NCBI RefSeq assembly: GCF_000934605.2
Contig: NZ_CP010897.2
Coordinates: 4,030,001-4,094,000 of the forward strand
Length of the DNA: 64,000 nt
DNA from: Pandoraea vervacti
Lineage (GTDB): Bacteria; Pseudomonadota; Gammaproteobacteria; Burkholderiales; Burkholderiaceae
Direction: 5' to 3'
Made by a program: the position numbers and the translations under genes. The notes beneath the pieces are model-generated. The model did no database searches. It was given only the letters and a program-made list of their open reading frames with translations, and was not told where the DNA came from. Positions 43,334-51,313 of this stretch are shown here, in pieces (position 1 is the stretch's first letter; the number at the start of each line of letters is the position of its first letter).

Positions 43334-44887
43334 TCAGCGTGCAGCAAGCATTGGCGGCAAATGGCGGCTGACCCACTGTGTGCACTGTTCATGCGCACGC
43401 GCGAGTTGCAGCACGGCGAGATCGGCCTGCGCCGGGCCGATGATCTGCATGCCCATCGGCAACCCGCGCGGATCGAAGCCGACCGGCACACTGATCGCCG
43501 GAAGCCCGGCCAGCGTCGGCCCGATCACCACCTCCATCCAGCGGTGATACGTGTCCATCGGCCGGCCAGCGACGGCCTTCGGCCAGTGCGTCTCGGCTTC
43601 GAACGGGAAAACCTGTGCGCTCGGCAGTAGCAGGAAGTCGTAACGCTCGAACAGGCGCGCCAGCGCGCGGTACCACTCGCTACGGTCGGCCGAGGCGCGA
43701 AACACGTCGGTCGCGCGCAGTCCTTCTCCGCCTTCCACCTCCCACTGCGCCTCGGGCTTGAGCTTGCCGCGACGTGACGGGTCCGCGTAGAACTCGCCGA
43801 GCGAGCCGTTCACCATCCAGTGACGCAGCGTCAGCCAGGTCTGCCACAGCCGCTGGGGCGCGAAGTCGGGCGCACACGCTTCGATCTCGCATCCCAACGC
43901 GGCGAAATCCTTCAACGACGCCTCGCAAAGCGCCATCACACCGTCTTCCATCGGCAAATAGCCGCCATAGTCGCCGAGCCAGCCGAGCTTCACACCCTTC
44001 ACATCCGTCACGTCGCGCTGGAGCGCGCCGGGGAAGTGCGACGCGTCGCCCGCAATGGACAGCGGACTGCGCATGTCGTAGCCCGCCTGCGTGGCGAGCA
44101 GTTGCGCGACGTCGGCGACCGTGCGGCCCATGGGACCTTCGGTACTCATCTGCTGGACGAAAACTTCCGCTGCGGGCCCATAAGGCACACGGCCCTGCGA
44201 TGGCCTGAAACCGTAGACGTTGCCGTATGCCGCCGGGTTGCGCAGGGACCCCATGAAGTCGCTACCGTCGGCCACCGGCAACATGCGCATGGCCAGCGCG
44301 CTGCCCGCGCCGCCGCTGCTGCCACCGGCGATGCGCGTGGGATCGTAGGCGTTGCGCGTCGTACCGAACACCGGGTTGTAGCTGTGCGAGCCGAGTCCGA
44401 ACTCCGAAACGTTCGTCTTGCCGATGAAGATCGCCCCCGCCGCGCGAATGCGCGACACGCTGATGCTGTCGTGTGTATCCGGCGCCGCCGAGGTCAACGG
44501 TGAACCTTTGCGCGTGGGCAGCCCCGCGCAAGACGCAATGTCCTTCACGGCATGCGGCATGCCGTGCATCCAGCCGAGATACTCGCCATTGGCCAGCTGG
44601 CGGTCGCGGGCGTCGGCTTCGGCCAGCAACGCGTCGGCATCGCGCAGCGACACGATGGCGTTGACGGTGGGGTTGTACCGCGCGATGTGTCCGAGATACG
44701 CCTGCATCACTTCGCGACAGGACACGCGCCGCTCGCGGATGGCGTCGGACAATGCGAGCGCGTCGAGGGCGACGATGTCGTCGAGGGAATGTCGTGGCGT
44801 GCGGGAAATGGACTCGATGGACTCGATGGGCTCATTCAGCCCGTCGGGCACTTCTGCCACGTTCGGCACGTTCGGCGCTGCGGCCAT
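43334..44887 (-). CDS. Amidase signature family enzyme
   Basis: A 517-residue amidase. The Ser-cisSer-Lys triad is visible: Lys in GMPHAVKDIASCAG, cis-Ser in AGGSSGGAGSALA, and the nucleophilic Ser in DGSDFMGSLRNPAAYGNVYGFRPSQGRVP. It would hydrolyse a carboxylic amide to acid plus ammonia; the substrate is not evident. The start at 44887 has AAGGAGA upstream; longer frames lack one. The first ~30 residues are low-complexity repeats (NVPNVAEVP, IESIESIS) and probably disordered. Confidence 0.9.
   Translation of the reverse strand: MAAAPNVPNVAEVPDGLNEPIESIESISRTPRHSLDDIVALDALALSDAIRERRVSCREVMQAYLGHIARYNPTVNAIVSLRDADALLAEADARDRQLANGEYLGWMHGMPHAVKDIASCAGLPTRKGSPLTSAAPDTHDSISVSRIRAAGAIFIGKTNVSEFGLGSHSYNPVFGTTRNAYDPTRIAGGSSGGAGSALAMRMLPVADGSDFMGSLRNPAAYGNVYGFRPSQGRVPYGPAAEVFVQQMSTEGPMGRTVADVAQLLATQAGYDMRSPLSIAGDASHFPGALQRDVTDVKGVKLGWLGDYGGYLPMEDGVMALCEASLKDFAALGCEIEACAPDFAPQRLWQTWLTLRHWMVNGSLGEFYADPSRRGKLKPEAQWEVEGGEGLRATDVFRASADRSEWYRALARLFERYDFLLLPSAQVFPFEAETHWPKAVAGRPMDTYHRWMEVVIGPTLAGLPAISVPVGFDPRGLPMGMQIIGPAQADLAVLQLARAHEQCTQWVSRHLPPMLAAR
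44811..44875. repeat. 9-bp tandem repeats in the 5' end of the amidase gene
   Basis: GACTCGATG at 44811 and 44820, and CACGTTCGG at 44858 and 44867, form two short 9-bp tandem arrays coding for the Ile-Glu-Ser and Asn-Val-Pro repeats. They resemble the array at the end of the GT9 gene. Confidence 0.55.
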
Positions 44888-45027
44888 GTCTGTCTCCTTG
44901 GCGGGTGATGTGCTGATGCGTTCCGGTGCACGCGATGCGCGCCTGCTGGCGGACATTGTCGACCAAACCTGCGCGCCGTGCCGAGGTCGGCATATATTAT
45001 TCACACATTAACGAAATGGCGCGCACA

Positions 45028-45064
45028 AAAAAGCGCGGTCCCGACGTTCATCGGACCGCGCTTC
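45028..45064 (-). terminator. Intrinsic terminator after the ModA-like gene
   Basis: AAGCGCGGTCC (45032-45042) pairs perfectly with GGACCGCGCTT (45054-45064). On the minus strand it is followed by a T-run (45028-45033). It lies ~70 bp downstream of the gene ending at 45137. Confidence 0.85.
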
Positions 45065-45136
45065 ACTTCCCGGATCGTGGCATCGGCGGATCGGCGGATC
45101 ACCGAACCACTCACCTGATCACCAAACTGCCGCCGC

Positions 45137-45940
45137 TCAGTGCGCCAGCGGATCGAGCCCCGTCGACGCGACATCCTTCGACGCCGCCGGCGCCGCCATA
45201 TAGTCGAGCAGCTTCCTGCCTTCTTCCGGATGCGGCGCCGTCACCGGCACGCCGCCGGCAAAGCGCGTGACCGATTGCAGGGACTCGGGAATCTTGCCTG
45301 CGTAGGCGATTCCCTTGACCGGCAGCAGTTCACTGACCTGCTGCAGGCCCATCGCGTAGTCGCCTGCCGCGACCTTTTCGGCCACGGGCGTCTTCTGGAC
45401 CATCACGGCCTTGCCCTGCATCTGATCGGCAATGCCGAGCTTCTTGAACAGTTCGCGTTCGACATAGACGCCACTGGCGCTATCCGAATACGCCACCGAC
45501 TTCGCTGCCAGCAGCGCCGCCCTGAGCTTTTCGGGGGTGCCGACGTCCGGCACCGGCTCGCCCGCCCTGACCACGACACCGATGCGTGAATCGGCCAGAT
45601 CGACGCGCGAATCCGGGCGCACCTTGCCCGCCTTGATCAGATCGTCGAGCGCGTAACCGACCATGATGACGACGTCGGCCGACTCGCCGCGCGCCAGACG
45701 ATTGGGGATCGCCTCGGGCGCCTTGCCCATCGACGGACCCCATGCCGTGTCGACGTGATCGCCGCTGGCCGCTTCGAACTTCGGCAGCAGCAGCTTGTAT
45801 GCGGCGGTAAAACCGCCCGAGTTCATCACGCGCAGATCTTCCGCGCTGGCGGGGGCGGCGCCAAGCAGCGCCGTCATGACGACGCCGGCGCTCAGCAGGC
45901 CCAGCGCACGGTGCAGACGTCCCATCGAAGTGACTGTCAT
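45137..45940 (-). CDS. Periplasmic substrate-binding protein, molybdate-type (ModA-like)
   Basis: A 267-residue protein with a signal peptide (LGLLSAGVVMTALLGAAPASA). The type II binding-protein fold typical of ModA-like proteins is seen in LRVMNSGGFTAAYKLLLPKFEAAS, NRLARGESADVVIMVGYALDDLIKAG and YSDSASGVYVERELFKKLGI. The start at 45940 follows GGAGACAACACC. No ABC permease or ATPase gene is adjacent; instead it lies 52 bp behind an MFS symporter gene on the same strand. It may therefore act as an orphan solute-binding or sensing protein for an organic anion rather than in molybdate uptake. Confidence 0.78.
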   Translation of the reverse strand: MTVTSMGRLHRALGLLSAGVVMTALLGAAPASAEDLRVMNSGGFTAAYKLLLPKFEAASGDHVDTAWGPSMGKAPEAIPNRLARGESADVVIMVGYALDDLIKAGKVRPDSRVDLADSRIGVVVRAGEPVPDVGTPEKLRAALLAAKSVAYSDSASGVYVERELFKKLGIADQMQGKAVMVQKTPVAEKVAAGDYAMGLQQVSELLPVKGIAYAGKIPESLQSVTRFAGGVPVTAPHPEEGRKLLDYMAAPAASKDVASTGLDPLAH

Positions 45941-45992
45941 GGTGTTGTCTCCGTTCGTTATTGTGAATATTGTGGATCCGGCACCGTCGGCT

Positions 45993-47309
45993 TCAGCCGG
46001 CAGCCAGTTCGGCGCGACTGCCCTGCCCGCCGCGGCGGCCACGGTACAGCGCCAGCGTCGCGCAGATCGCACACAGCGCGGCAAAGCTCATCCAGTAACC
46101 CGGTGCGGCCTTGTCGCCCGTCGCGTGAATCAGGTAGGTCGACAGCGCCGGCGTGAAGCCACCGAAGAGCGCGGTTGCGAGGCTGTAAGCCAGCGAGAAA
46201 CCCGCAACCCGAACGTCCGGCGGCATGACTTCCGTCAGTGCCGGAATCATGGCGCCGTTGTACATGCCGTACAGGAACGAGAGCCACAGCAGCGCGACCA
46301 GCATGCGCGTGAAGCTCGGCGCCTGCACCAGGAACGAGAGCACCGGATAAGCGCTCACCAGCGTCAGACCGGCAAACAGCAGCAGCACGGGACGCCGACC
46401 GATGCGGTCCGACAGCGTGCCGCCGACCGGTAGCCAGATGAAGTTCGACACCCCAACGCACAGCGTGACGAGCAGCGCATCGGCGCTCGACAGATGCAGC
46501 ACGCTCTTGCCGAACGTCGGCGCGTAGACGGTGATGAGGTAGAACGCGGTGGTGGTCAGCGCCACGAGCATGGTGCCGCCGATCACGACGCCGAGATTCG
46601 ACGCCATCGAACGGAACACTTCCTTGACCGACGGGTGACGCTTGCGTTGCTTGAATTCGTCGCTTTCCTGCAGCGAGCGGCGCAGCACGAAGATCACGGG
46701 CACGATCAGGCAGCCCACGAGGAACGGCAGACGCCAGCCCCACGACGCGATCTGTTGCGCGGTCAACGTGAGCGACAGGGTGAAGCCGAGCGCCGCCGAC
46801 ACGACGATGGCGACCTGCTGACTGGCCGACTGCCAGCTCGTGTAGAAGCCCTTGCGGCCCGGCGTGGCGATTTCTGCGAGATAGACGGACACACCGCCGA
46901 GTTCGGCGCCAGCGGAGAAGCCTTGCAGCAGACGGCCGATCAGCACGAGTGCGGGTGCGGCGAGGCCGATCGTCTCGTAGCCGGGCACGAACGCAATGAG
47001 GATCGTGCCGCTTGCCATGATCGCCAGTGTCGTGACGAGACCCTTGCGGCGGCCAACGTTATCGATGTACGCGCCCAGCACGATGGCGCCGAGCGGTCGC
47101 ATCAGGAAGCCCGCGCCGAATACGGCAAAGGTCAGCATGAGCGAGGCGAACTCGCTGTCGGTCGGGAAGAAGACGCGAGAGATCTGGGTCGCGTAGAAAC
47201 CGAACAGGAAGAAATCGAACTGCTCGAGGAAATTGCCAGCCGTGACGCGCAGGACTGCACCGGCTTTTGAGGGGCGACGCGAAACTGCGTCGTTGGGGCG
47301 CTGTGACAT
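45993..47309 (-). CDS. MFS transporter, metabolite:H+ symporter (citrate/tricarballylate-like)
   Basis: A 438-residue 12-helix transporter of the MHS family. Signatures are GNFLEQFDFFLFGFYATQISRVFFP at the N-terminus, IDNVGRRKGL in loop 2-3, LLQGFSAGAELGGVSVYLAEIATPGRKGF and SDRIGRRPVLL in the second half. GGAGACAGCGC precedes the ATG at 47309. It is divergent from a LysR-type gene, which probably controls it, and is followed by the ModA-like gene. Relatives carry citrate, tricarballylate or related carboxylates; the substrate here is inferred at that level only. Confidence 0.86.
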   Translation of the reverse strand: MSQRPNDAVSRRPSKAGAVLRVTAGNFLEQFDFFLFGFYATQISRVFFPTDSEFASLMLTFAVFGAGFLMRPLGAIVLGAYIDNVGRRKGLVTTLAIMASGTILIAFVPGYETIGLAAPALVLIGRLLQGFSAGAELGGVSVYLAEIATPGRKGFYTSWQSASQQVAIVVSAALGFTLSLTLTAQQIASWGWRLPFLVGCLIVPVIFVLRRSLQESDEFKQRKRHPSVKEVFRSMASNLGVVIGGTMLVALTTTAFYLITVYAPTFGKSVLHLSSADALLVTLCVGVSNFIWLPVGGTLSDRIGRRPVLLLFAGLTLVSAYPVLSFLVQAPSFTRMLVALLWLSFLYGMYNGAMIPALTEVMPPDVRVAGFSLAYSLATALFGGFTPALSTYLIHATGDKAAPGYWMSFAALCAICATLALYRGRRGGQGSRAELAAG

Positions 47310-47633
47310 GCGCTGTCTCCGTGTTGCCTGCGGCCCCGGGGATAGGACCGCAAATGATCGTCGCATGCGTCTCTGCCAGGGACGTGTCAGGCCGTCGCGG
47401 ACGCTTTTTTGAAGCCGCCAATGTTGCGCCGGAAGTTCCACGCTTGTGAATTGCAAGTTTTGGAAGGATTGATGCGCACACGCTATCAATCGTAGGATGT
47501 CTGATGCACCGACCGAGCGGTAACACGGTACACTCCTGGCCGCGCCGTCGCGGCTTGCCAGCCCGTGCGGTCAAGGGTTTCCCGGTTTTTCCGGACACCG
47601 CCGGTGTTCTAACGGCATTCATCCCACCATGTC
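47310..47633. other. Divergent regulatory region between MFS and LysR genes
   Basis: 324 bp without a gene. It must contain both promoters. The clearest element is an interrupted palindrome at 47443-47457; elsewhere I see no repeats or strong -35/-10 pairs. Confidence 0.55.
47443..47457. promoter_or_regulatory. Candidate LysR-type operator
   Basis: CTTGTGAATTGCAAG contains the inverted repeat CTTG-N7-CAAG and a T-N11-A core (47444-47456), the usual recognition pattern of LysR-type regulators. It lies 134 bp upstream of the MFS gene and 177 bp upstream of the LysR gene. Confidence 0.55.
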
Positions 47634-48596
47634 ATGGCGATCAACTTCGATCTGAACGATTTGCAGGCCTTTCGCGCGGTAGCGCAACTCGCGAGCTTTC
47701 GCCGCGCGGCCGAATCGATCCATATCTCGCAGCCGGCCTTGTCGCGCCGCATCGACAAGCTCGAAGACGCGCTGGGCGTCAAACTCTTCGAGCGCAGCAC
47801 GCGGCGCGTGGCGCTGACCAACGTCGGGCGCGCCTTCGCGCGCGATGCGGAGCGCATTCTCGACGATCTGGACAACGCGTTGCTCGGCATCCGCGACGTG
47901 GCCTCGTCGAGCCTCGGGCATGTCACGATCGCCTGCGTGCCGTCTGCCGCCTATTACTTCATGCCGCAGGTCATCTCGCGCTATCACAAGGCGTTCCCGC
48001 GCATCCGGATCTCGGTGCTCGACGCAAGCGCCAACGAGGTGCTCGCAGCCGTGGTCAACGGCGACGCGGACTTCGGCCTCAATTTCATCGGCAGCCAGGA
48101 GCCGAACATCGAATTCAAGCTGCTGTTGCAGGAACGGTATGTCGCTGCGTGCCGTCGCGATCATCCGCTCGCGGGCAAGAAGCGGGTGAGCTGGCGCGAG
48201 CTTTACGAGCACGACTACATCACCGTCGGCAAGGTCTCGGGCAATCGTCTGTTGCTCGATCAGGCGCTCACCGGCCTGCCACAGCGTCCGCCCAGCATCT
48301 GCGAGACGCAACACGTCACGACGATGATCGGGCTGGTGGAAGCCGGGCTGGGGGTGGCCGCCGTGCCGACCATGGCCATGCCCGGCGCCGACCATCCGGT
48401 GCTCACGAGCGTGCCGCTGGTCGACCCGGTGGTCACGCGGCGCGTGGGCATGATCCGTAGCAAGGCACGAGCACTCTCCCCGGCCGCCGCACAGTTGTAT
48501 CGCTTCGTCGCGGAGATGAAGGCGCCCGCGCGCCGGCGGGCCGGCGGCATGGTGGCGGATGCGGGCGATGTCGCCGTTAGCGTCGACGTGCCGTGA
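47634..48596 (+). CDS. LysR-type transcriptional regulator
   Basis: A 320-residue LysR-family protein. The N-terminal winged helix runs LQAFRAVAQLASFRRAAESIHISQPALSRRIDKLEDALGVKLFER (residues ~8-52). The effector domain begins at LGHVTIACVPSAAYYFMPQVI and contains VNGDADFGLNFIG and VEAGLGVAAVPTMAMPG. It is transcribed divergently from the MFS symporter and ModA-like genes, so it probably regulates carboxylate uptake in response to the substrate. Confidence 0.9.
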   Translation: MAINFDLNDLQAFRAVAQLASFRRAAESIHISQPALSRRIDKLEDALGVKLFERSTRRVALTNVGRAFARDAERILDDLDNALLGIRDVASSSLGHVTIACVPSAAYYFMPQVISRYHKAFPRIRISVLDASANEVLAAVVNGDADFGLNFIGSQEPNIEFKLLLQERYVAACRRDHPLAGKKRVSWRELYEHDYITVGKVSGNRLLLDQALTGLPQRPPSICETQHVTTMIGLVEAGLGVAAVPTMAMPGADHPVLTSVPLVDPVVTRRVGMIRSKARALSPAAAQLYRFVAEMKAPARRRAGGMVADAGDVAVSVDVP

Positions 48597-48715
48597 TTGC
48601 ACGTGCGGAAACACTTTGTTACCTGTCTTACGCCGCGCGAAACAATGGGGCGATGGCGGCAGTGTCTGGCGTCTTTATACTTGCGTCGCGTCAATCCGAA
48701 TCTCTTTCAAGACTC

Positions 48716-49147
48716 ATGTTCAAGCGAATTTTCCCGATGGTGGCGATCGCCACGCTGGCTGCAACGACTTCCCTGACGGCGACGGCCAGTGATATGAATA
48801 ACGCCCTTGGCGGTGCGCTGGGCGGCGTGGCAGGCGCGGCCGTTGGCGGCGCGCTGGGCGGCAGTACCGGTGCAGTGGTGGGCGGCGCGGTTGGCGGTGG
48901 CGCCGGTGGCGCCATGACGTCGAACCGTCGCGAACGCACGGGCGCGATCATCGGTGGCGCGTTGGGGGGTGGTGCGGGTACGGCCGCCGGCAACGCGATG
49001 GGCGGCCGCTCGGGCGGCCTGATCGGCGCGGCCGTCGGCGGCGGCGCCGGTGCGGCGCTGGGCGGCAACATGTCCCGCTCCAGTTCGTATGACGACGATC
49101 GTCATTACCATGGCAAGCGTCGTGGTCATCACAAGCATCATCATTGA
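48716..49147 (+). CDS. Glycine-zipper protein, exported
   Basis: A 143-residue protein with a signal peptide (MFKRIFPMVAIATLAATTSLTATA). About 90 residues of glycine-zipper sequence follow, with repeated GGALGG, AVGGALGG and GAIIGGALGGGAG units. The tail is strongly basic and His-rich (HYHGKRRGHHKHHH), suggesting metal or nucleic-acid/polyanion contact. Glycine-zipper proteins insert in or span membranes, commonly in the outer envelope. No function can be assigned. A clear terminator lies ~130 bp downstream. Confidence 0.82.
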   Translation: MFKRIFPMVAIATLAATTSLTATASDMNNALGGALGGVAGAAVGGALGGSTGAVVGGAVGGGAGGAMTSNRRERTGAIIGGALGGGAGTAAGNAMGGRSGGLIGAAVGGGAGAALGGNMSRSSSYDDDRHYHGKRRGHHKHHH

Positions 49148-49273
49148 TCCGACTGGGCTGACGAACTGCGATAGCGGCGGGGTCGCCCCGGCTTCACGTG
49201 CATGCGCCTCGCCAGCTCCGCGTCTCGCACGTTTGGCGCAATTACCCCGTTCCTACGGCAGCCAGCAATCCGC

Positions 49274-49301
49274 AAGCCGCAGCGCGAAGCTGCGGCTTTT
49301 T
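49274..49301 (+). terminator. Intrinsic terminator between the glycine-zipper gene and lldD
   Basis: AAGCCGCAGC (49274-49283) and GCTGCGGCTT (49289-49298) form a perfect 10-bp stem, 5-nt loop, followed by T residues to 49301. It ends plus-strand transcription from the glycine-zipper gene, just before the convergent lactate dehydrogenase gene. Confidence 0.85.
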
Positions 49302-49319
49302 GCGTGATCGCGCAAGACG

Positions 49320-50507
49320 TTATGGGTTGCCCGGTTCGCTCGGATAGGGGCCGATGCCGGTCGGGTAGCTGCCGGGAATGAGCATCGACGGATCGAGACG
49401 GTCGATGGTCGTGCGGCCCGTCAGCGCCATGGTCACGTCCATCTCCTTCGCGATCACCTCCAGCGCACGCCGCACACCGGCCTCGCCCATCGCGCCCAGT
49501 CCGTACAGGAACGGACGCCCGATCAGCGTGCCCTTCGCCCCGAGCGCCATCGCCTTGATCACGTCCTGCCCCGAGCGAATGCCGCCGTCGAGCCAGACCT
49601 CCGTATCGCGTCCGACCGCCGCGACGATGTCCGGCAATGCACGAATCGTCGAGACGGCGCCATCCAGTTGACGGCCACCGTGATTGCTGACGACGATGGC
49701 GTCCGCCCCGGTGTCGCGCGCAGCGCGCGCATCCTCGGGATCGAGCACCCCCTTGAGCACCAGCTTGCCGCCCCAGCGCTTTTTGATCCACTCGACGTCG
49801 TCCCACGACAGTCGCGGATCGAACTGCGCCGCCGACCACGCGGCGAGCGATCCGATATCGTTCACGCCCTTCGCATGCCCCACGATGTTGCCGAACGTGC
49901 GCCGACGCGTGCCTAGCATGCCCATGCACCAGCGCGGTTTGGTCATCATGTTGGCGATGTTCGGCAGCGTGAGCTTCGGCGGCGCCGACAGACCATTCTT
50001 GATGTCCTTGTGACGCTGGCCGCTGATTTGCAGGTCCATGGTCACCATCAAGGCCGAACACCCTGCGGCCTTCGCCCGATCAATCAGACGTTCGATGAAG
50101 TCGCGATCCTTCATGACATACAACTGGAACCAGAACGGCGCCTTCGTGTGCGCCGCCACGTCCTCGATGGAGCAGATCGAGACGGTCGACAGCGTGAACG
50201 GCACGCCGAACGCCTCAGCGGCGCGCGCCGCAAGAATCTCGCCGTCGGCGTGCTGCATGCCGGTCATGCCGGTGGGCGCAAGCGCGACCGGCATGGCCAC
50301 CGACTGCCCGAGCATCGTCGTTCGCGTGCTGCGATGCTCGATGTTGACCGCAACCCGCTGACGAAACGCGATGTCGGCAAAATCTGCGGCGTTCGCGCGA
50401 TACGTCGACTCGGTCCAGGAACCGGAATCGACATACTCATAAAACATGCGCGGTACGCGCCGTTGTGCGAGAACCCGCAAGTCCTCGATGGTGGTAATCA
50501 CTGCCAT
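49320..50507 (-). CDS. lldD: L-lactate dehydrogenase / FMN-dependent alpha-hydroxy acid dehydrogenase
   Basis: A 395-residue flavoprotein of the LldD family, which oxidises L-lactate to pyruvate and passes electrons to the respiratory chain at the membrane. Visible signatures are FADIAFRQRVAVNIEHRSTRTT, PTGMTGMQHADGE, FWFQLYVMKDRDF, the active-site SNHGGRQLDGA (catalytic His) and WLDGGIRSGQDVIKAMALGAKGTLIGRPFLYGL. It lies 65 bp downstream of an Lrp/AsnC-type gene on the same strand, with overlapping palindromes in the gap. Related activities (mandelate, glycolate) cannot be excluded. Confidence 0.9.
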   Translation of the reverse strand: MAVITTIEDLRVLAQRRVPRMFYEYVDSGSWTESTYRANAADFADIAFRQRVAVNIEHRSTRTTMLGQSVAMPVALAPTGMTGMQHADGEILAARAAEAFGVPFTLSTVSICSIEDVAAHTKAPFWFQLYVMKDRDFIERLIDRAKAAGCSALMVTMDLQISGQRHKDIKNGLSAPPKLTLPNIANMMTKPRWCMGMLGTRRRTFGNIVGHAKGVNDIGSLAAWSAAQFDPRLSWDDVEWIKKRWGGKLVLKGVLDPEDARAARDTGADAIVVSNHGGRQLDGAVSTIRALPDIVAAVGRDTEVWLDGGIRSGQDVIKAMALGAKGTLIGRPFLYGLGAMGEAGVRRALEVIAKEMDVTMALTGRTTIDRLDPSMLIPGSYPTGIGPYPSEPGNP

Positions 50508-50525
50508 GCTGCGTCTCTTGTTTTA

Positions 50526-50551
50526 AGAATGCATTCTCGCGATTCGAGAAT
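50526..50551 (-). promoter_or_regulatory. Overlapping palindromes upstream of lldD
   Basis: AGAATGCATTCT (50526-50537) is a perfect 12-bp palindrome and overlaps ATTCTCG-N5-CGAGAAT (50533-50551). The result is three AGAAT/ATTCT half-sites in an AT-rich 65-bp gap between the Lrp-type gene and lldD. They are good candidates for the binding site of that regulator. Confidence 0.5.
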
Positions 50552-50572
50552 AGTTAATATCTTCTAGATTAT

Positions 50573-51046
50573 TTATTTCTGCTTCACGAGGTCGACGAGC
50601 GACTGCGTGTGCTTAATTGTCTTCAGGACAATGTTCGATTGAATCGACATTACCGCCGGTGCACGGTACAACTCATTGACGATGAAGTCGGAGTAATGCG
50701 CGAGGTTACGCGCTCTTACCGTCAAGATGTAATTCGCCGAGCCGGTGACGATGCGCGCCGTGACCACTTCGGGCCAGTTCTGTACGGCGGCCAGAAACTT
50801 TTCGTGCCATTGATCGACGTCCGGACGCAACGTGATCTGCACTAGCGCTTCAAACTCCAGACCGATATGCTGTGCGTCCACGATGCAGCGGTATCCGGAA
50901 ATCACCCCCCGATCCTCGAGCAATTTCACCCGGCGCAGGCATGCCGACGGCGACAGGCCAACGGCGTCCGCCAGCTCCTGGTTGGAGATGCGGCCATTGA
51001 GTTCCAGATGGCGAAGGATGCGCAGATCGGCAAGGTCGAGGTTCAT
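50573..51046 (-). CDS. Lrp/AsnC family transcriptional regulator
   Basis: A 157-residue Lrp-type protein. The helix-turn-helix is at ILRHLELNGRISNQELADAVGLSPSACLRRVKLLEDRGVI (residues ~9-48). The RAM/effector domain follows with GLEFEALVQITL and ARIVTGSANYILTVRARNLAHYSDFI. It is encoded just upstream of lldD in the same direction and may respond to an amino acid or hydroxy acid. An inverted repeat directly in front of its start suggests autoregulation. Confidence 0.9.
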   Translation of the reverse strand: MNLDLADLRILRHLELNGRISNQELADAVGLSPSACLRRVKLLEDRGVISGYRCIVDAQHIGLEFEALVQITLRPDVDQWHEKFLAAVQNWPEVVTARIVTGSANYILTVRARNLAHYSDFIVNELYRAPAVMSIQSNIVLKTIKHTQSLVDLVKQK

Positions 51047-51049
51047 TGG

Positions 51050-51078
51050 CAGAATCCATCAAGTTTCCCGGGATTCTG
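51050..51078. promoter_or_regulatory. Inverted repeat directly upstream of the Lrp-type gene
   Basis: CAGAATCC (51050-51057) and GGATTCTG (51071-51078) are inverted with 13 nt between. The left arm starts 4 bp from the start codon at 51046. Position and symmetry suit an autoregulatory operator. Confidence 0.45.
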
Positions 51079-51313
51079 GCAGATCCTTCGATTCCCCGCC
51101 AGTTGCTTGATAGAAATAGCAAGCAAATTCAAATTTTGCGTTGATATGATAGCCCTCGACTCTGGCCGAATGGGTGAGGCATTCCGGCGTCGGGTCGATT
51201 CAGATATTGCAGCCGTCGTGTGAGAGAAATTCGCAGTCTCCTAAATCGGAAGGCGCTGCGAATCGATTTAAAGAGCATTCATAAAACGTTGACAAGACGC
51301 AACAAGGAGACCC

